From: Thauera propionica
Lineage (GTDB): Bacteria > Pseudomonadota > Gammaproteobacteria > Burkholderiales > Rhodocyclaceae
Direction: 5' to 3'
DNA length: 64,000 nucleotides
Assembly (NCBI RefSeq): GCF_002245655.1
Contig: NZ_NOIH01000003.1
Location: 186,001-250,000 of the forward strand
The notes under the pieces are model-generated. The model had not been told where the DNA came from and made no database searches. It saw nothing but the letters and a program-made list of their open reading frames with translations. Made by a program: the position numbers and the translations under genes. Every line of letters begins with the position of its first letter. Position 1 is the stretch's first letter. Of this stretch, positions 23,461-32,757 are shown piece after piece.

Positions 23461-24134
23461 CGTTTCTTCCCCTTCGCAGCCTTGGCAGCCTGTCGTTGTT
23501 GCGCCAACTCCTCTTCGTCGAGATAGCGATAGGTAACGGCCTTGGCTTCCAGTTTCAGACGACCATCCTTTTCGGTGCTCATCGCGACGTTGTTGAGCGT
23601 GACGATCCGCGGCAACCCCGCGACGTCGCTCGCAAATTCGCCGAGCTCGTGGTACCCACCGGTCACCCGAATGTCGATGGGCATCTCCGCATAGAACTCC
23701 TTCACGAGGTTCGCGCCCGGCTTGAACAGCTCGAACTGCAAACCCCGCCCGAGACCCGCCTGGTTGATATCAGCAAGCAGCGAATCCATCTCTGCCCGGT
23801 TGGGCAGTTGCTTGAGCAAGGCCCCGAACTGCCGGTCGATTTCCGCCAGCTGCCGTTTGTGCTCCTCCAGATTCACCGCCTGGCGTTTCTTGCCAACCCA
23901 GCTATCGCGCAACTGCTGCTCTTCTGCCTCGCGCTGGGTGAGCGTAGCCGCCTGATCCTGCCAGTCGAACCACCAGAACGCGCCAAGAGTGGCAGCGAGC
24001 AAAGCGAGCATGACCGCAACGCGAGGAGCCAGCGGCCACAAGCCGGGATCACTCGAATCGAGCCCCTTGAAGTCCCTGACCAGACGCTGAAAGTCGAACT
24101 TTCGCACCGTCTTCTGACTATCCACCGCCTTCAT
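23457..24134 (-). CDS. pilO: Type IV pilus alignment-complex protein PilO
   Basis: 225-residue bitopic inner-membrane protein. One membrane segment lies near residues 41-57, followed by a coiled coil (about 60-105) and a ferredoxin-like periplasmic domain (IRVTGGYHELGEFASDVAGL). It forms a heterodimer with PilN that connects cytoplasmic PilM to PilP and PilQ. It overlaps both neighbours by 4 nt. Confidence 0.95.
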   Translation of the reverse strand: MKAVDSQKTVRKFDFQRLVRDFKGLDSSDPGLWPLAPRVAVMLALLAATLGAFWWFDWQDQAATLTQREAEEQQLRDSWVGKKRQAVNLEEHKRQLAEIDRQFGALLKQLPNRAEMDSLLADINQAGLGRGLQFELFKPGANLVKEFYAEMPIDIRVTGGYHELGEFASDVAGLPRIVTLNNVAMSTEKDGRLKLEAKAVTYRYLDEEELAQQRQAAKAAKGKKR

Positions 24135-24736
24135 TTACGCGCCCCCTTGCCCTTGGCCGCAGGCGCCGGCTTTTGTTGAGCCGCTTCTTCGGTCTTGGGT
24201 CGCTCAATGTTGATCCCGAGCGTGAACTCGCTGACCCGTCGCCCCTCGACAGTCGACGCCTTGACCTCCACCAGCGTAGGCCGCTCGAGGAAAGGGGACT
24301 CGTCCAGATTCCGCATCAGATGCGACACCCGAGCATTCGACTGGGCGTAACCGATCAGGGTTACGCGCGCGCCCGCCTGCTTCACCGATTTCAGATAGAC
24401 GCCCTCGGGCATGCCCTTGGCGAGTTCGTTGAACAGATGCACGGCTTCTGAACGCGTCCCCTGCAGCGACTCGATGACCTGCTTGCGCGCAAGCAAGGAA
24501 TCAATCTGCTCCTGAAGACGGCGGATTTCGGCGATTTCCTGATCGAGCTTGGCAATTTCGGTCTTGAGGAAGGCGTTTCGGGCCTCCTGCCGTTCGATGT
24601 AGCCCGCGTAGACCGAATGAACGATGAAACCGACCAAGGCGCCAATGACGACCATCGCCACCGAGAGACCATAGAACTGTTGCTTGCGCAGCTTTCGCTT
24701 CTCGGCACGGTGCGGAAGCAGGTTGATCCGTATCAT
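24131..24736 (-). CDS. pilN: Type IV pilus alignment-complex protein PilN
   Basis: 201-residue bitopic inner-membrane protein. The conserved cytoplasmic tail MIRINLLPHR, which binds the PilM groove, is followed by a membrane segment about residues 25-44, a coiled coil and a periplasmic domain. The C-terminus is Lys/Ala-rich. It is PilO's partner and overlaps pilM upstream and pilO downstream by 4 nt. Confidence 0.96.
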   Translation of the reverse strand: MIRINLLPHRAEKRKLRKQQFYGLSVAMVVIGALVGFIVHSVYAGYIERQEARNAFLKTEIAKLDQEIAEIRRLQEQIDSLLARKQVIESLQGTRSEAVHLFNELAKGMPEGVYLKSVKQAGARVTLIGYAQSNARVSHLMRNLDESPFLERPTLVEVKASTVEGRRVSEFTLGINIERPKTEEAAQQKPAPAAKGKGARK

Positions 24737-25809
24737 GCGTCGAACCTCCGCAGGGCGAGACCGCAGGCCACCATCAGCGAAGGCGCATCAGCCAGCAGAT
24801 TCTTCGGCCGCACCTTGGAAGAAACGGTCATGCCGACGAATGGGTTGCCGATGATGGTCTCGACCTGGGTGCGAGCCGCCACCACCTCGGCCAGCCCGGG
24901 CATGACGGCGCAGCCCCCGGCAAGAACAAGGTGATCGACCTGATTGTATTGAGTGGAAGTAAAGAAGAACTGCAGCGCCCGCGATACCTCGAGCGCGAGG
25001 CTGTCCATGAAGGGGCGCATCAACTCGCGCGCGTACGTGTCAGGCAGTGCCCCCGCACGCTTGGCCGCCTCAGCCTCATCAACACTCATGCCGTACTGCC
25101 GCGCGATGTCCTGGGTCAGTTGATTGCCGCCGAACGCCTGTTCCCGCGCATACACCTGCTGACGATTGCGGAATACCGTGACATTCATGACATTGGCGCC
25201 GACATCGACCAAGCCGATGACCTTGTCTTCTCCGCCATTGGGCAACTGCCGACTGACAAGCTCGAGCGCCGACTCGATCGCCAGCGACTCGACATCGATC
25301 ACGGTCGCCTTCAGGCCTGCCGCCTGCGCCACCGCAACGCGGTCCTCGACCTTGTCCTTGCGGGAGGCCGCGATCAGCACCTCGAGCTCGTCGGGATTGC
25401 CCGGCGCCGGGCCGATGACCTGAAAGTCCAGGTTAACCTCGTCGAGCGCAAAAGGAATGTACTGATTCGCCTCCGACTCCACCGAAAGCTCCATTTCCTG
25501 CTCGCGCAACCCGGCGGGCAGGATGATCTTCTTGGTGATGACGGATGAAGCAGGCAAGGCCATCGCGACGTTGCGCACACCCGGACCGAACCGGCGCAAG
25601 GCACGCTTCACGGCATCGCTCACTGCCTCGAGATTGGCGATATTGCCATCCGTGACGGCGTCACGCGGCAGGGGCTCGATGGCATAGCGCTCGACTTTGT
25701 AACCTTCCTTGTCCCCCCCGGCAAGCTCGACAAGCTTAACGGATGAAGATGAGATATCGAGCCCAGCAAGCTGGCTTGCAGCAGCGCCGAAAAAGGGGAG
25801 TTCAATCAC
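24733..25809 (-). CDS. pilM: Type IV pilus actin-like protein PilM
   Basis: 358-residue cytoplasmic actin/FtsA-fold ATP-binding protein that docks to the PilN tail. The phosphate-1 loop is LDISSSSVKLVEL, and GLVDVGANVMNVTVF and LAGGCAVMPGL form the later nucleotide-binding segments. The start is GTG at 25809, supported by AAGGA 8 nt upstream. It is the first gene of pilMNOPQ and divergent from ponA, the usual arrangement in beta- and gammaproteobacteria. Confidence 0.96.
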   Translation of the reverse strand: MIELPFFGAAASQLAGLDISSSSVKLVELAGGDKEGYKVERYAIEPLPRDAVTDGNIANLEAVSDAVKRALRRFGPGVRNVAMALPASSVITKKIILPAGLREQEMELSVESEANQYIPFALDEVNLDFQVIGPAPGNPDELEVLIAASRKDKVEDRVAVAQAAGLKATVIDVESLAIESALELVSRQLPNGGEDKVIGLVDVGANVMNVTVFRNRQQVYAREQAFGGNQLTQDIARQYGMSVDEAEAAKRAGALPDTYARELMRPFMDSLALEVSRALQFFFTSTQYNQVDHLVLAGGCAVMPGLAEVVAARTQVETIIGNPFVGMTVSSKVRPKNLLADAPSLMVACGLALRRFDA

Positions 25810-25948
25810 AAAGAAAGTCCTTACATTTCTTTATGTTACGAGTCAAAGCTGACTTTTGTCATGAAATGCTATCAACAAGACCCGATACATGTAAAGGGAA
25901 CTGTTTCACAACTAACGACTGGAAACAGCATCTCTGAAGGGCATCCCG

Positions 25949-25954
25949 TATAAT
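25949..25954 (+). promoter_or_regulatory. Possible -10 element of ponA
   Basis: A consensus TATAAT lies 33 nt before the ponA ATG in the 177-nt divergent pilM-ponA region. The matching -35 position is poor. On the other strand ATGACA and TAACAT spaced by 18 nt could serve pilM. Both are sequence-only guesses. Confidence 0.4.
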
Positions 25955-25986
25955 GCGCGCCCAATTGACATCATTGTGGACTGCTG

Positions 25987-28404
25987 ATGCGCTGGGTCCT
26001 TTATCCGGTCGCGGCGCTACTGGCGCTCGCAATTCTCGGCCTGGCGACACTCGCGGCGGTGTCGCTCTTCGCCTGGCCGAACCTCCCCTCCCTTGACTCG
26101 CTGACCGACTACCGGCCGCGTGTTCCGCTGCGAGTATATACGGCAGATGGGCATTTGCTGGGAGAGTTTGGCGAAGAGCGGCGTGATGTAGTTCGCATAG
26201 CCGAGGTCCCTTCGGTGTTGAAGCATGCGATCCTCGCAGCGGAAGACGAGCGTTTCTACGAGCATGCGGGCGTTGATCCCATTGGCATTGCGCGGGCGGC
26301 ACTGGCCAACTTGACGTCCGGCGGCCGCGGCCAAGGCGCCTCCACCATCACCATGCAGGTGGCGCGCAACTTCTTCCTTACGCGCGAAAAAACCTACAAT
26401 CGCAAAATTTACGAAATTCTGCTCGCACTCAAGATCGAGCATGAGCTCAGCAAGGACCAGATCCTCGAGCTCTACATCAACCAGATCTATCTGGGGCAGC
26501 GGGCCTATGGCTTCGCTGCCGCGGCCCGCGCCTACTACGCGAAGACGCTTGACGCACTTACACTGTCCGAAGCTGCGATGCTCGCGGGGCTACCCAAGGC
26601 GCCATCGGCCTTCAACCCGATCGTGAACCCGGCGCGTGCAACCGTGCGACAGCAGTACGTGCTGCGCCGCATGCTCGAGGCTGGATTCATCGGACGCGAC
26701 GCCTTCGAAGAGGCGATTGCGGTGGCAACACCCACTCGAAGTCAGCGCGACACGAGTGTTGCGCGAGCACAACAAGACAACAGCATTCATGGCGAATATG
26801 TCGCCGAGATGGCTCGTCAGATCGCGGTCGAGCAGTTTGGCGACCAAGCCTATGAGTTGGGCATCCGGATCGTGACGACGATCACGCGCAAGGATCAGGA
26901 GGCCGCCTATGCGGCACTGCGCAAGGGCGTGCTCGACTACGACCGACGCCATGGCTATCGTGGCCCGGAAGCATTCGTCGACCTGCCGCAGAATGGCGTC
27001 GGCGACGAGCGCCTCGATGAAGCCCTGTCCGACGTCAGCGACCACGATGACCTGCTGGCCGCACTGGTCCTGCAGGCCTCCCCCAAGGCCGTGACGGTCT
27101 ATCGCCGTGGCAAGGAGATCACGATCAGTGGCAACGGATTGCGCTTTGCCGCACCGATGCTCGCCGAGAAGGCGCCGCAGACAAGGCGCATCCGCCGCGG
27201 CGCGATCATCCGGATCCGCGACGCGGGCGACAAGACCTGGGAGATCGCGCAGCTGCCCGATGTGCAGGCTGCCCTGGTATCGGTCGACCCGAAGGACGGC
27301 GCGGTACGCGCCCTGGTCGGCGGCTTCGACTTCGCCCGAACGAAGTTCAACCACGCCACCCAGGGACAGCGCCAGCCAGGATCGAGCTTCAAGCCGTTCA
27401 TCTACTCGGCTGCACTCGAGCGCGGCTACGGGCCCGGACACGTGGTCGCCGACGATCCGCTCTACTTTCCTGCCGGCGTGACAGGTAGCCAGGCGTGGGA
27501 GCCGAAGAACTACGACGGCAAGTTCGGCGGGCCGATGACCGTGCGCGACGCCCTCGCGCGCTCGAAGAACCTGGTGTCGATCCGTCTGCTGCAGGACATC
27601 ACCCCAGTGTTCGCCCAGGATTACGTCGGGCGCTTCGGTTTCGACTCGGCCAAGCACCCGCCCTACCTGACGATGGCGTTGGGCGCCGGCAGCGTCACGC
27701 CATGGGAGATGGCCTCGGGCTATTCGGTCTTCGCCAACGGTGGATTCCGCATCGACCCCTACATCGTCAAGGAGATCTACGACGGTAACGGCCGCCTGGT
27801 CGCGCGCACCGATCCGCCCGTGGCTGGACAGAGTGCGCCACGCGTGCTCGATCCGCGGAACGCCTGGCTGATGGACTCGATGATGCAGGACGTAGTGCAA
27901 CGCGGCACCGCGGCACGCGCGCGCAGCCTCAAGCGCAACGACCTGGCAGGCAAGACGGGCACCACGAACGACTATCTGGACGCCTGGTTCTGCGGCTACA
28001 ACCCGGACGTCGTCGCCATCGCCTGGGTCGGCTACAGCCAGCCGCGCAATCTCGGTCGTGGCGAGACCGGAGGCGCCGCAGCGCTACCGATCTGGATCAA
28101 CTACATGAGCAAAGCGCTGGAAGACAGCCCGGAAGTACAGCGTCCGCGCCCCAACGGTCTCGTCCAGATCCAGGCCGGCGACGGCAGCCGGATGGATTAC
28201 CAGTACGCGGAGTACGAGCCGCCGGAACCTCCGCTCGCCCCCGACTGGCTGCGGAACATGTTTGCCTCCGATGACCAGAGCCCTGCGCTCGAGGCACCGG
28301 AAGAGGCTATCCCGCCGGCCCCCATCCCGGTGAGCCGCCCGATTCCCGCAGCGCAAGCGCCGGCGCCGGTCGAAGACCGCATGCCGGTGCCGATCCGACG
28401 CTGA
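25987..28404 (+). CDS. ponA: Penicillin-binding protein 1A (class A, bifunctional)
   Basis: 805-residue inner-membrane peptidoglycan synthase. A membrane anchor at residues 8-29 precedes a GT51 glycosyltransferase domain with catalytic Glu 86 (AAEDERFYEH). An OB-like insert follows, then the transpeptidase domain with SxxK at 466-469 (SSFK), SxN (SKN) and KTGTTND. The Pro-rich C-terminal tail (about residues 755-805) is low-complexity. Its position opposite pilM is a standard synteny. It converges on cyaY with 4 nt between. Confidence 0.97.
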   Translation: MRWVLYPVAALLALAILGLATLAAVSLFAWPNLPSLDSLTDYRPRVPLRVYTADGHLLGEFGEERRDVVRIAEVPSVLKHAILAAEDERFYEHAGVDPIGIARAALANLTSGGRGQGASTITMQVARNFFLTREKTYNRKIYEILLALKIEHELSKDQILELYINQIYLGQRAYGFAAAARAYYAKTLDALTLSEAAMLAGLPKAPSAFNPIVNPARATVRQQYVLRRMLEAGFIGRDAFEEAIAVATPTRSQRDTSVARAQQDNSIHGEYVAEMARQIAVEQFGDQAYELGIRIVTTITRKDQEAAYAALRKGVLDYDRRHGYRGPEAFVDLPQNGVGDERLDEALSDVSDHDDLLAALVLQASPKAVTVYRRGKEITISGNGLRFAAPMLAEKAPQTRRIRRGAIIRIRDAGDKTWEIAQLPDVQAALVSVDPKDGAVRALVGGFDFARTKFNHATQGQRQPGSSFKPFIYSAALERGYGPGHVVADDPLYFPAGVTGSQAWEPKNYDGKFGGPMTVRDALARSKNLVSIRLLQDITPVFAQDYVGRFGFDSAKHPPYLTMALGAGSVTPWEMASGYSVFANGGFRIDPYIVKEIYDGNGRLVARTDPPVAGQSAPRVLDPRNAWLMDSMMQDVVQRGTAARARSLKRNDLAGKTGTTNDYLDAWFCGYNPDVVAIAWVGYSQPRNLGRGETGGAAALPIWINYMSKALEDSPEVQRPRPNGLVQIQAGDGSRMDYQYAEYEPPEPPLAPDWLRNMFASDDQSPALEAPEEAIPPAPIPVSRPIPAAQAPAPVEDRMPVPIRR

Positions 28405-28408
28405 CAAG

Positions 28409-28735
28409 TCAGTCGCTACGGACCAGGCTGACGGTCTCGCCGGCCTGGTCGCTGACGAGTGCGGCCAGCATTGCCCACAGTTCGTCCCCACCACGCGTAT
28501 TCACCCAGCGCCCCTGCTCGTGGCGGAAGTGAAATCCGCCGGAGCGGGCAGCCACCCAGATCTCACGGGCGGCGCTATGGCGATTGACGATCATCTTGCT
28601 GCCGTTGTCGAACTCTATCTCGAGGATCCCGCCGGGCTTGGGTTCGATGTCAATGTCGGCGCCGCACGCCTCCAGCGCGTTCTCGATGCGCGCGAGCTCG
28701 TCCTCTGCCAGCGCGTTGAATGCGGACTCTTCCAT
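28409..28735 (-). CDS. cyaY: Iron donor protein CyaY (frataxin)
   Basis: 108-residue bacterial frataxin that binds iron and modulates Fe-S cluster assembly on IscS. The start at 28735 (MEESAFNALAEDEL) gives the family length. The acidic N-terminal helix (EDELARIENALEACGADIDIE) and the sheet motifs EIEFDNGSKMIVNRH and EIWVAARSGGFHF are clear. The frame is open further upstream into the divergent lptM-lysA genes, but that part is a shadow. Divergent from lptM by 36 nt. Confidence 0.94.
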   Translation of the reverse strand: MEESAFNALAEDELARIENALEACGADIDIEPKPGGILEIEFDNGSKMIVNRHSAAREIWVAARSGGFHFRHEQGRWVNTRGGDELWAMLAALVSDQAGETVSLVRSD

Positions 28736-28771
28736 GCGGATTCCTTCTGTTAGCATTCCGGTTTTTATCGA

Positions 28772-28960
28772 ATGACGGCGATGCGAGCCAAAATTACCGC
28801 AATCGCGCTTGCCTGCGCGCTCCTGTCGGCCTGCGGCATCAAGGGCCCGCTCTACCTGCCTGCCCCCAAGACCGGCACGCCCGGTCCGGCGGCACCGGGC
28901 GCCGATCATAGCAAACCCGTCCTGCACCCGGACCCGTTCTCCGACCGCGAGCTCCAATGA
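28772..28960 (+). CDS. lptM: LPS translocon maturation lipoprotein LptM (YifL-type)
   Basis: 62-residue outer-membrane lipoprotein. A signal peptide ends in the lipobox LLSACG, directly followed by the family signature GIKGPLYLP. Characterised LptM assists oxidative maturation of the LptD-LptE LPS translocon. A second ATG at 28781 (MRAKITAIALAC) is an equally good start. Its TGA overlaps the lysA ATG (ATGA). The lptM-lysA pairing and divergence from cyaY are conserved in proteobacteria. Confidence 0.88.
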   Translation: MTAMRAKITAIALACALLSACGIKGPLYLPAPKTGTPGPAAPGADHSKPVLHPDPFSDRELQ

Positions 28961-30237
28961 CCGATTCGACCAACACCGCCGGCACCCTGCCGACGCCGAC
29001 GCTGCATGCCGAAAGCGGCATGCTGACCCTTGAGGGCCTGCCGCTGACGCAGGTCGCCGAGCAGTTCGGCACCCCGACCTACGTCTATTCCAAGGCCGCG
29101 CTGACTTCGGCCTTCGAGGCCTGGAGGCAGGCACTCAGCGGCCGCAAGGCGCTGGTCTGCTATGCGGTGAAGGCCAACTCGAACCTCGGCATCCTGTCCG
29201 TCTTCGCCCAGTTGGGTGCGGGCTTCGACATCGTCTCGGGCGGCGAACTGGCCCGCGTGCTGGCGGCCGGCGGCCGTGCCGACCGAGTCGTGTTCTCTGG
29301 CGTGGGCAAGACCCGTGACGAGATGTGCCAGGCCCTGCTGGCGGGCATCCGCTGCTTCAACGTCGAATCGGCGGCCGAACTGGAGCGCCTCGACGCCGTT
29401 GCAGGCGAACTCGGCAAGACCGCGCCGATCGCCCTGCGCGTGAATCCCGACGTCGACCCCAAGACGCACCCGTACATCTCCACCGGGCTCAAGGGCAACA
29501 AGTTCGGCGTCGCCTTTGCCGACGCCCAGTCGCTCTACCGCCGCGCAGCGGCGCTGCCCAACCTGCACATCGCGGGCATCGCCTGCCACATCGGCTCGCA
29601 ACTGCTCGACCCGGCGCCGGTGGCGGAGGCCGCACAGAAACTGGCGGATCTGGTGGATCGTCTCGCCATCGACGGCATCGTGCTCGAGCACATAGACCTC
29701 GGCGGGGGACTCGGCATTCGCTACCGCGACGAAACGCCGCCGAGCGTGGCGCAATATCTTGCGCCGCTGCTGAAGGTCTTCGAAGGCCGCAAGGAAGAGC
29801 TCTGTTTCGAACCCGGTCGATCGCTGGTTGGCAACGCAGGGCTGCTGCTGACCCGTATCGAATACCTCAAGCCCGGCGAAACCAAGAACTTCGCCATCGT
29901 CGACGCAGCCATGAACGATCTCGCCCGCCCGGCCCTGTACGACGCCTGGCACGAAGTGGTCGAGGTCGTCGGTCGCGAGGTTCCCACACAGGCCTACGAT
30001 ATCGTCGGCCCGATCTGCGAGAGCGGCGACTTCCTCGCTCGCGGGCGCGAACTGGCCGTGGCCGAAGGCGATCTGCTCGCGATCCTGTCTGCCGGCGCCT
30101 ACGGCATGACCATGAGCTCCAACTACAACACCCGCCCACGCGCCGCCGAAGTGATCGTCGATGGCGAGCAGGCCCATTTGGTCCGGGCGCGTGAATCCGT
30201 TTCGGCGCTGTTCGCCGACGAGAAACCACTGGGCTGA
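28957..30237 (+). CDS. lysA: Diaminopimelate decarboxylase
   Basis: 426-residue PLP enzyme of fold type III (alanine-racemase fold) that makes L-lysine from meso-diaminopimelate. The PLP lysine is Lys 72 in CYAVKANSNLGIL. GGGLGIRY is the phosphate-binding loop and GPICESGDFLA holds the dimer-shared catalytic Cys/Glu region. The ATG overlaps the lptM stop. dapF, which often follows, is absent here; a convergent small gene follows instead. Confidence 0.97.
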   Translation: MTDSTNTAGTLPTPTLHAESGMLTLEGLPLTQVAEQFGTPTYVYSKAALTSAFEAWRQALSGRKALVCYAVKANSNLGILSVFAQLGAGFDIVSGGELARVLAAGGRADRVVFSGVGKTRDEMCQALLAGIRCFNVESAAELERLDAVAGELGKTAPIALRVNPDVDPKTHPYISTGLKGNKFGVAFADAQSLYRRAAALPNLHIAGIACHIGSQLLDPAPVAEAAQKLADLVDRLAIDGIVLEHIDLGGGLGIRYRDETPPSVAQYLAPLLKVFEGRKEELCFEPGRSLVGNAGLLLTRIEYLKPGETKNFAIVDAAMNDLARPALYDAWHEVVEVVGREVPTQAYDIVGPICESGDFLARGRELAVAEGDLLAILSAGAYGMTMSSNYNTRPRAAEVIVDGEQAHLVRARESVSALFADEKPLG

Positions 30238-30248
30238 ATCGAGCCCGG

Positions 30249-30272
30249 GGCGGGCGACCTCAGGCGCCCGCC
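30249..30272. terminator. Hairpin at the convergent ends of lysA and the 113-residue gene
   Basis: A perfect 8-bp stem GGCGGGCG/CGCCCGCC with an 8-nt loop spans the end of the minus-strand gene and the 22-nt gap after lysA. There is no T-run on either side, so termination efficiency is uncertain. Confidence 0.45.
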
Positions 30273-30601
30273 TCCTCCAGCTTCTCGGATTCCTGGTACA
30301 AGGCGCGGCCGAAGGCCTTCCATGCCCGGCCGCCACTCGTATGCACGCCGATCTGCGCGCTCTGGCGCATCGTGTTCAGCATCAGCTCCGACAACGCGAA
30401 CAGCTCGCCAGTGAGCTTGTCCTGCCGGACCGGGCTGCGCAGCAGGCGCACGACGCAACCGGGGTCGCAACTCAGCGCCTGTCGTGCCAGCTCACGCAGC
30501 CGCGCCTGATCGTCCCAGTCGAGGCCCAAGGCCAATCCCCGCTTGTAGATCTCGCGCTCCAGCTCATCGGCCGTGCGCGCATAATGCCCAAATCCGCTCA
30601 T
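30260..30601 (-). CDS. Conserved small protein of unknown function
   Basis: 113 residues from the ATG at 30601 (MSGFGHYARTADELEREIYK). The codon use and convergent placement after lysA suggest a real gene. The product looks soluble and mostly helical, with no signal peptide or membrane segment. It has two cysteines close together (LSCDPGCVV) and a helix with regular leucines (KLTGELFALSELML). I recognise no family and assign no function. The frame extends upstream to 30658 without a better start. Confidence 0.65.
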   Translation of the reverse strand: MSGFGHYARTADELEREIYKRGLALGLDWDDQARLRELARQALSCDPGCVVRLLRSPVRQDKLTGELFALSELMLNTMRQSAQIGVHTSGGRAWKAFGRALYQESEKLEEAGA

Positions 30602-30715
30602 TTCAAAGCCCCCGCGACCACGCCGGAAAGTACCTTCCCGACGACCACACCCATGCATCCGAACGGGCGATCTTCTTGTTTACGACTTACATTCTACAGA
30701 CGCGAGAGAGCCGAT

Positions 30716-32194
30716 TTGTCGCACTGCATCAAACGACTGTGCCGTAGTGCACTATCGCGGTGTCTTCGGCTCGCACTTTGCACCGCCTTCGGTAGCCTTT
30801 CGCTTTTCGCCTTCCCTGCTGCGGGGGACGACGCACTGCCACCCGCAGTCCGACTCGCCCTCGGATCGGCCCAGATTCCAGACAGTGCGGTTTCTGTGTG
30901 GGTGCAGCCGGTCGATGCACCCGCTCCCAGCCTGAGCGTTAACGCGCGTGCGGGTATGAACCCGGCCTCGGTGATGAAGCTGGTGACCGCCTTCGCCGCC
31001 TTCGACCAACTCGGCCCAACCCACACATGGAGCACCCGTGTCGCCAGCGACACTACCGTGTCGCAAGGCGTCCTCACCGGCAACCTGTATGTCGTCGGCA
31101 GCGGCGACCCGGCACTGGACAAGGACCGGGTCGGCAAGCTCCTGCGCCGCCTCCGCGGACTCGGCATCGAGCGCATCGCGGGCGACATCGTGCTCGACGG
31201 CTCGGTGCTGCAACTGCCGCCCCACGACCCCGACGCCTTCGACGGACGCGGCCTGCGGCCCTACAACAGCGGCCCTCACGGTCTGCTGATGCATTACAAC
31301 ACGCTGGAACTGGCGCTCTTTCCCGGTCGTCAGCCGAACGAAGCGGTTACGGTCCTCGCCGAGCCGCCCCTGGCGGGCGTGGTGGTCGACAACCGTCTCG
31401 TCACCTCGGCTGCAGGATGCGACGTGTGGTACCGCGACCTCGAGGCGCGCATCGAACCGGGCCCCCGCCTGGTGCTGAGCGGCAGCCTGCCGGCGGCCTG
31501 CGGCCCTCGCACCTGGAGCGCGGCGCCGCTGGCGCCGGCCGAATTCGGTGCTGCGCTCGTCGCGGCGCTGTGGGCCGAGGCCGGCGGACGCCTGGACGGC
31601 CAGGTTCGGAGCGGCCTGACGCCGGCAAGCGCGCAGACCCTGCTCACCCACGAATCGCCGCCGCTTGCCGACATCGTGCGCGACATGAACAAGTGGTCGA
31701 ACAACGTCATCGCACGCCAGTTGCTGGCCAGCCTCGGCACGACGTATCAAGGCGAAGCGGCCGAGGCGCGGGACATGGTGACACTTGGCGCCCGTGCAAC
31801 CGCCGAGCGGCTCGCCACAGCGGGGCTGCCCGTGGACAGCCTCGTCATCGAGAACGGCGCCGGGCTATCGCGTATCGAACGCGTCCCCGCCGAAACCCTC
31901 GGCCAGATGCTGCTGCTCGCATGGCAGCGGCCGTGGATGCCGGAATACATCTCGGCCCTGCCCGTTGCCGGACTCGATGGCACCGCCCGCCGCCGACTGC
32001 GCAACAGTCCGGCCAGCGGCCAGGCACACATCAAGACCGGAACGCTCAACGGCGTGCGCGCGATCGCCGGCTACGTCCTCGACCGCAACAGCCGCCGCCA
32101 CGTGGTGGTGATGATGGTGAACCACCCGGAGGCCGGCGCCAGCGCATCAGCGCAGGACGCGCTGCTCGAATGGGTATGGGGCGCCCAGCCCTGA
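30716..32194 (+). CDS. dacB: D-alanyl-D-alanine carboxypeptidase/endopeptidase (PBP4)
   Basis: Periplasmic class C penicillin-binding protein that trims pentapeptides and cuts cross-links. Motifs are SxxK (SVMK, about residues 85-88), SNN (KWSNNVIARQ) and KTG (HIKTGTLNG). A signal peptide precedes GDDALPPAV. I chose the TTG at 30716 (492 residues, with GAGAG upstream) because it gives a short basic n-region; an in-frame ATG at 30653 would add 21 residues. The large insert between SxxK and SNN fits PBP4. It converges on a DUF4870 gene. Confidence 0.9.
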   Translation: MSHCIKRLCRSALSRCLRLALCTAFGSLSLFAFPAAGDDALPPAVRLALGSAQIPDSAVSVWVQPVDAPAPSLSVNARAGMNPASVMKLVTAFAAFDQLGPTHTWSTRVASDTTVSQGVLTGNLYVVGSGDPALDKDRVGKLLRRLRGLGIERIAGDIVLDGSVLQLPPHDPDAFDGRGLRPYNSGPHGLLMHYNTLELALFPGRQPNEAVTVLAEPPLAGVVVDNRLVTSAAGCDVWYRDLEARIEPGPRLVLSGSLPAACGPRTWSAAPLAPAEFGAALVAALWAEAGGRLDGQVRSGLTPASAQTLLTHESPPLADIVRDMNKWSNNVIARQLLASLGTTYQGEAAEARDMVTLGARATAERLATAGLPVDSLVIENGAGLSRIERVPAETLGQMLLLAWQRPWMPEYISALPVAGLDGTARRRLRNSPASGQAHIKTGTLNGVRAIAGYVLDRNSRRHVVVMMVNHPEAGASASAQDALLEWVWGAQP

Positions 32195-32207
32195 CGCCAG
32201 ATACAAC

Positions 32208-32621
32208 TCAGTCCATCGGCAAGGCACGCCGCCCGATCAGGGCGAGCCAGCCGCGCACCACGCGATACAGCACCCACAGCCCGGCCACGCCGATCAGCAA
32301 CAGCGCGAACGGAATGCCGATTACGGTCAGCGCCAGCAGGACAGCGACGGCAATCCACAGCACGGCGAACCAGAAGGTGCGGATCTGCCAGCGGAAGTGG
32401 CTCTCCAGCCAGGTCCCCCGCACTGCCGCCTGATTCCAGTAGTTCAGGATGATCGCTGCGATCGACGGCAGGCTCGCGACGAAGCTGCCGATGATGGTCG
32501 CGGAGCCGACCACACCGGTGAACACGGCGAAGGCATGCAGTGCATAGATGAGATGCGTGACCGTGACCATGTTCTCGGAGGGCTGGCCGGCTTGCAGCGG
32601 TGCGGGAACGGGGTTGCTCAT
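32208..32621 (-). CDS. DUF4870-type small membrane protein
   Basis: 137 residues with three to four hydrophobic segments (about residues 22-60 and 82-125). Features of the DUF4870/Tic20-like family are the LIYALHAFAV start of the first segment, the central ILNYWNQAAVRGTWLESHFRWQ and TVIGIPFALL. Function is unknown; related proteins are inner-membrane proteins of uncharacterised role. It stands alone between dacB and ubiD; the 136 nt between its start and the ubiD stop contain no recognisable gene. Confidence 0.8.
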   Translation of the reverse strand: MSNPVPAPLQAGQPSENMVTVTHLIYALHAFAVFTGVVGSATIIGSFVASLPSIAAIILNYWNQAAVRGTWLESHFRWQIRTFWFAVLWIAVAVLLALTVIGIPFALLLIGVAGLWVLYRVVRGWLALIGRRALPMD

Positions 32622-32757
32622 CGTTTTTCCTCAGGACGCGGGAGCGATCGACCGAAACGGCGATCTCCCTGATGACGAACGCTTCGACCCACAGGGTGCC
32701 ACGCCGTTCCGCCGCGGCGCAACATGGATCACAAGTATGTGCGGCGTGACAGCGGGG

